NCBI GenBank assembly: GCA_011390075.1
Contig: JAABTA010000076.1
Coordinates: 1 to 5,452 of the forward strand
Origin: Helicobacteraceae bacterium
Lineage (GTDB): Bacteria; Campylobacterota; Campylobacteria; Campylobacterales; SZUA-545
Direction of reading: 5' to 3'
DNA length: 5,452 nucleotides
A program made the position numbers and the translations under genes. Of the stretch, positions 4,910-5,452 are shown piece after piece. Position 1 is the first letter of the stretch. Each line of letters starts with the position of its first letter. A model generated the notes under the pieces. The model had not been told where the DNA came from and made no database searches. It saw nothing but the letters and a program-made list of their open reading frames with translations.

Positions 4910-5452
4910 ATGGTACAAGAGGATATAAATACGCTCAGGCAGATGAATGCTATTGCTGTTACAAAAGATCAGGAGCTAGAAAAAAACATCCATTTTCTTC
5001 TCAATGAGAGAGTGGGTGAGCTGATTGTTCTTAATCCTTCTAACCTTAACAAGCATAATCTCAATAAAAAAGATCCCCATGTGGTTCTTTTTGCAGATGA
5101 GGATCTCAAACTTATTAAGTTTTTAAAAAAGGTTTTCCCAAAATCGTATATCATCCACTCCACCGATAACTCCAATGCAGATTTTTTGCGATCGTCTGTG
5201 AAAGCTGGTTCTTCTGGCTTTGTTGAAAAAAATATTACTAGCGAGGCTCTGTTTCGTTCTTTGGCCACTTCTATTGAGATCTTTAGGCTGGATAAAAAAA
5301 TAATTGCCACAAGCAAAAACTTTCAAAAGATCTCTAATAATCTCAGTGGCATTGTTACTATTAGTGATGGAAAAAAGTTTTATTGGGGTAATAAAAAGTT
5401 TATCAATTACTTTAAAGTTACCAACCTCACTGATTTTAATCAAAAAATCGGT
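4910..5452 (+). CDS. Signalling protein, N-terminal part: receiver-like domain then PAS domain, cut by the right edge
   Basis: 181 codons are visible and the frame is still open at the edge. Residues about 12-128 have receiver-like order: strand NAIAVT, helix, strand GELIVL, strand PHVVLFA (56-62), helix, strand SYIIHST (79-85), helix, and AGSSGFVEKN (99-108), the equivalent of the 'Ga.gfl.Kp' end with Lys107. The residue where the phosphoacceptor Asp would fall is Ala62, with Asp63 next to it, and the acidic pair at the end of strand one is not clear. A PAS domain begins near 146 (SGIVTISDGKKFYWGNKKF), a form frequent in Campylobacterota sensors. There is no signal peptide or membrane segment, so it is probably cytoplasmic. 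The output domain (GGDEF, EAL, kinase or other) lies outside the window. The ATG at 4910 is preceded by AAAGAGAG at short spacing, a modest ribosome site. Confidence 0.7.
   Translation, partial: MVQEDINTLRQMNAIAVTKDQELEKNIHFLLNERVGELIVLNPSNLNKHNLNKKDPHVVLFADEDLKLIKFLKKVFPKSYIIHSTDNSNADFLRSSVKAGSSGFVEKNITSEALFRSLATSIEIFRLDKKIIATSKNFQKISNNLSGIVTISDGKKFYWGNKKFINYFKVTNLTDFNQKIG

Noticed and set aside
4969..5443. Two leftward open frames of 115 and 106 codons
   Set aside because: Both lie opposite the sensor gene, whose forward frame has receiver-like and PAS patterns; the leftward products resemble no family.
1..5452. CRISPR array, tRNA, insertion sequence ends or long direct repeats
   Set aside because: No regularly spaced repeats, cloverleaf sequence, transposase pattern or paired inverted ends were seen by eye.

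Overview
The window looks like a low-GC (roughly 37-40 % by eye) chromosomal segment of a Campylobacterota (former Epsilonproteobacteria) bacterium. This placement is an inference from the A/T-rich coding sequence, promoters with extended -10 boxes and poor -35 boxes, the form of TatD, and a PAS-type sensor of a style common in that phylum. No rRNA or other marker fixes the genus.

Layout. Positions 1-1377 hold a leftward pair: a cyclophilin-type peptidyl-prolyl isomerase (880-1377), followed with no gap by a DASS/SLC13 anion transporter that runs off the left edge (1-879). A 37-bp divergent spacer (1378-1414) carries two overlapping extended -10 elements in a near-palindrome, one for each direction. 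Positions 1415-4635 hold a tight rightward cluster of five genes: a BaiN/HI0933-like FAD oxidoreductase, a short degenerate alpha/beta-hydrolase-like protein, a 33-residue single-helix membrane peptide that starts with GTG, a TatD-type metal-dependent hydrolase that starts with TTG, and a YaaA (peroxide-stress, DUF328) protein that also starts with TTG. Gaps within the cluster run from -8 to +12 nt, so one transcript is likely.

Positions 4636-4909 contain no intact gene. The first half is a decayed piece of a DUF1016/YhcG-type PDDEXK nuclease gene lying directly against the yaaA stop codon. The second half holds a weak rightward terminator and the leader of the next gene. From 4910 to the right edge is the N-terminal part of a cytoplasmic signalling protein with a receiver-like domain lacking the usual phosphoacceptor and the start of a PAS domain.

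How the genes work together. Most are housekeeping or stress functions: protein folding, anion uptake, flavin redox, nucleic-acid or proofreading hydrolysis, and iron/peroxide protection. No defence or biosynthetic system is intact here. The points most worth a second look are the symmetric divergent promoter with a predicted leaderless start, the unannotated 33-residue membrane peptide, the hydrolase-like protein without a nucleophile, and the nuclease-gene remnant.
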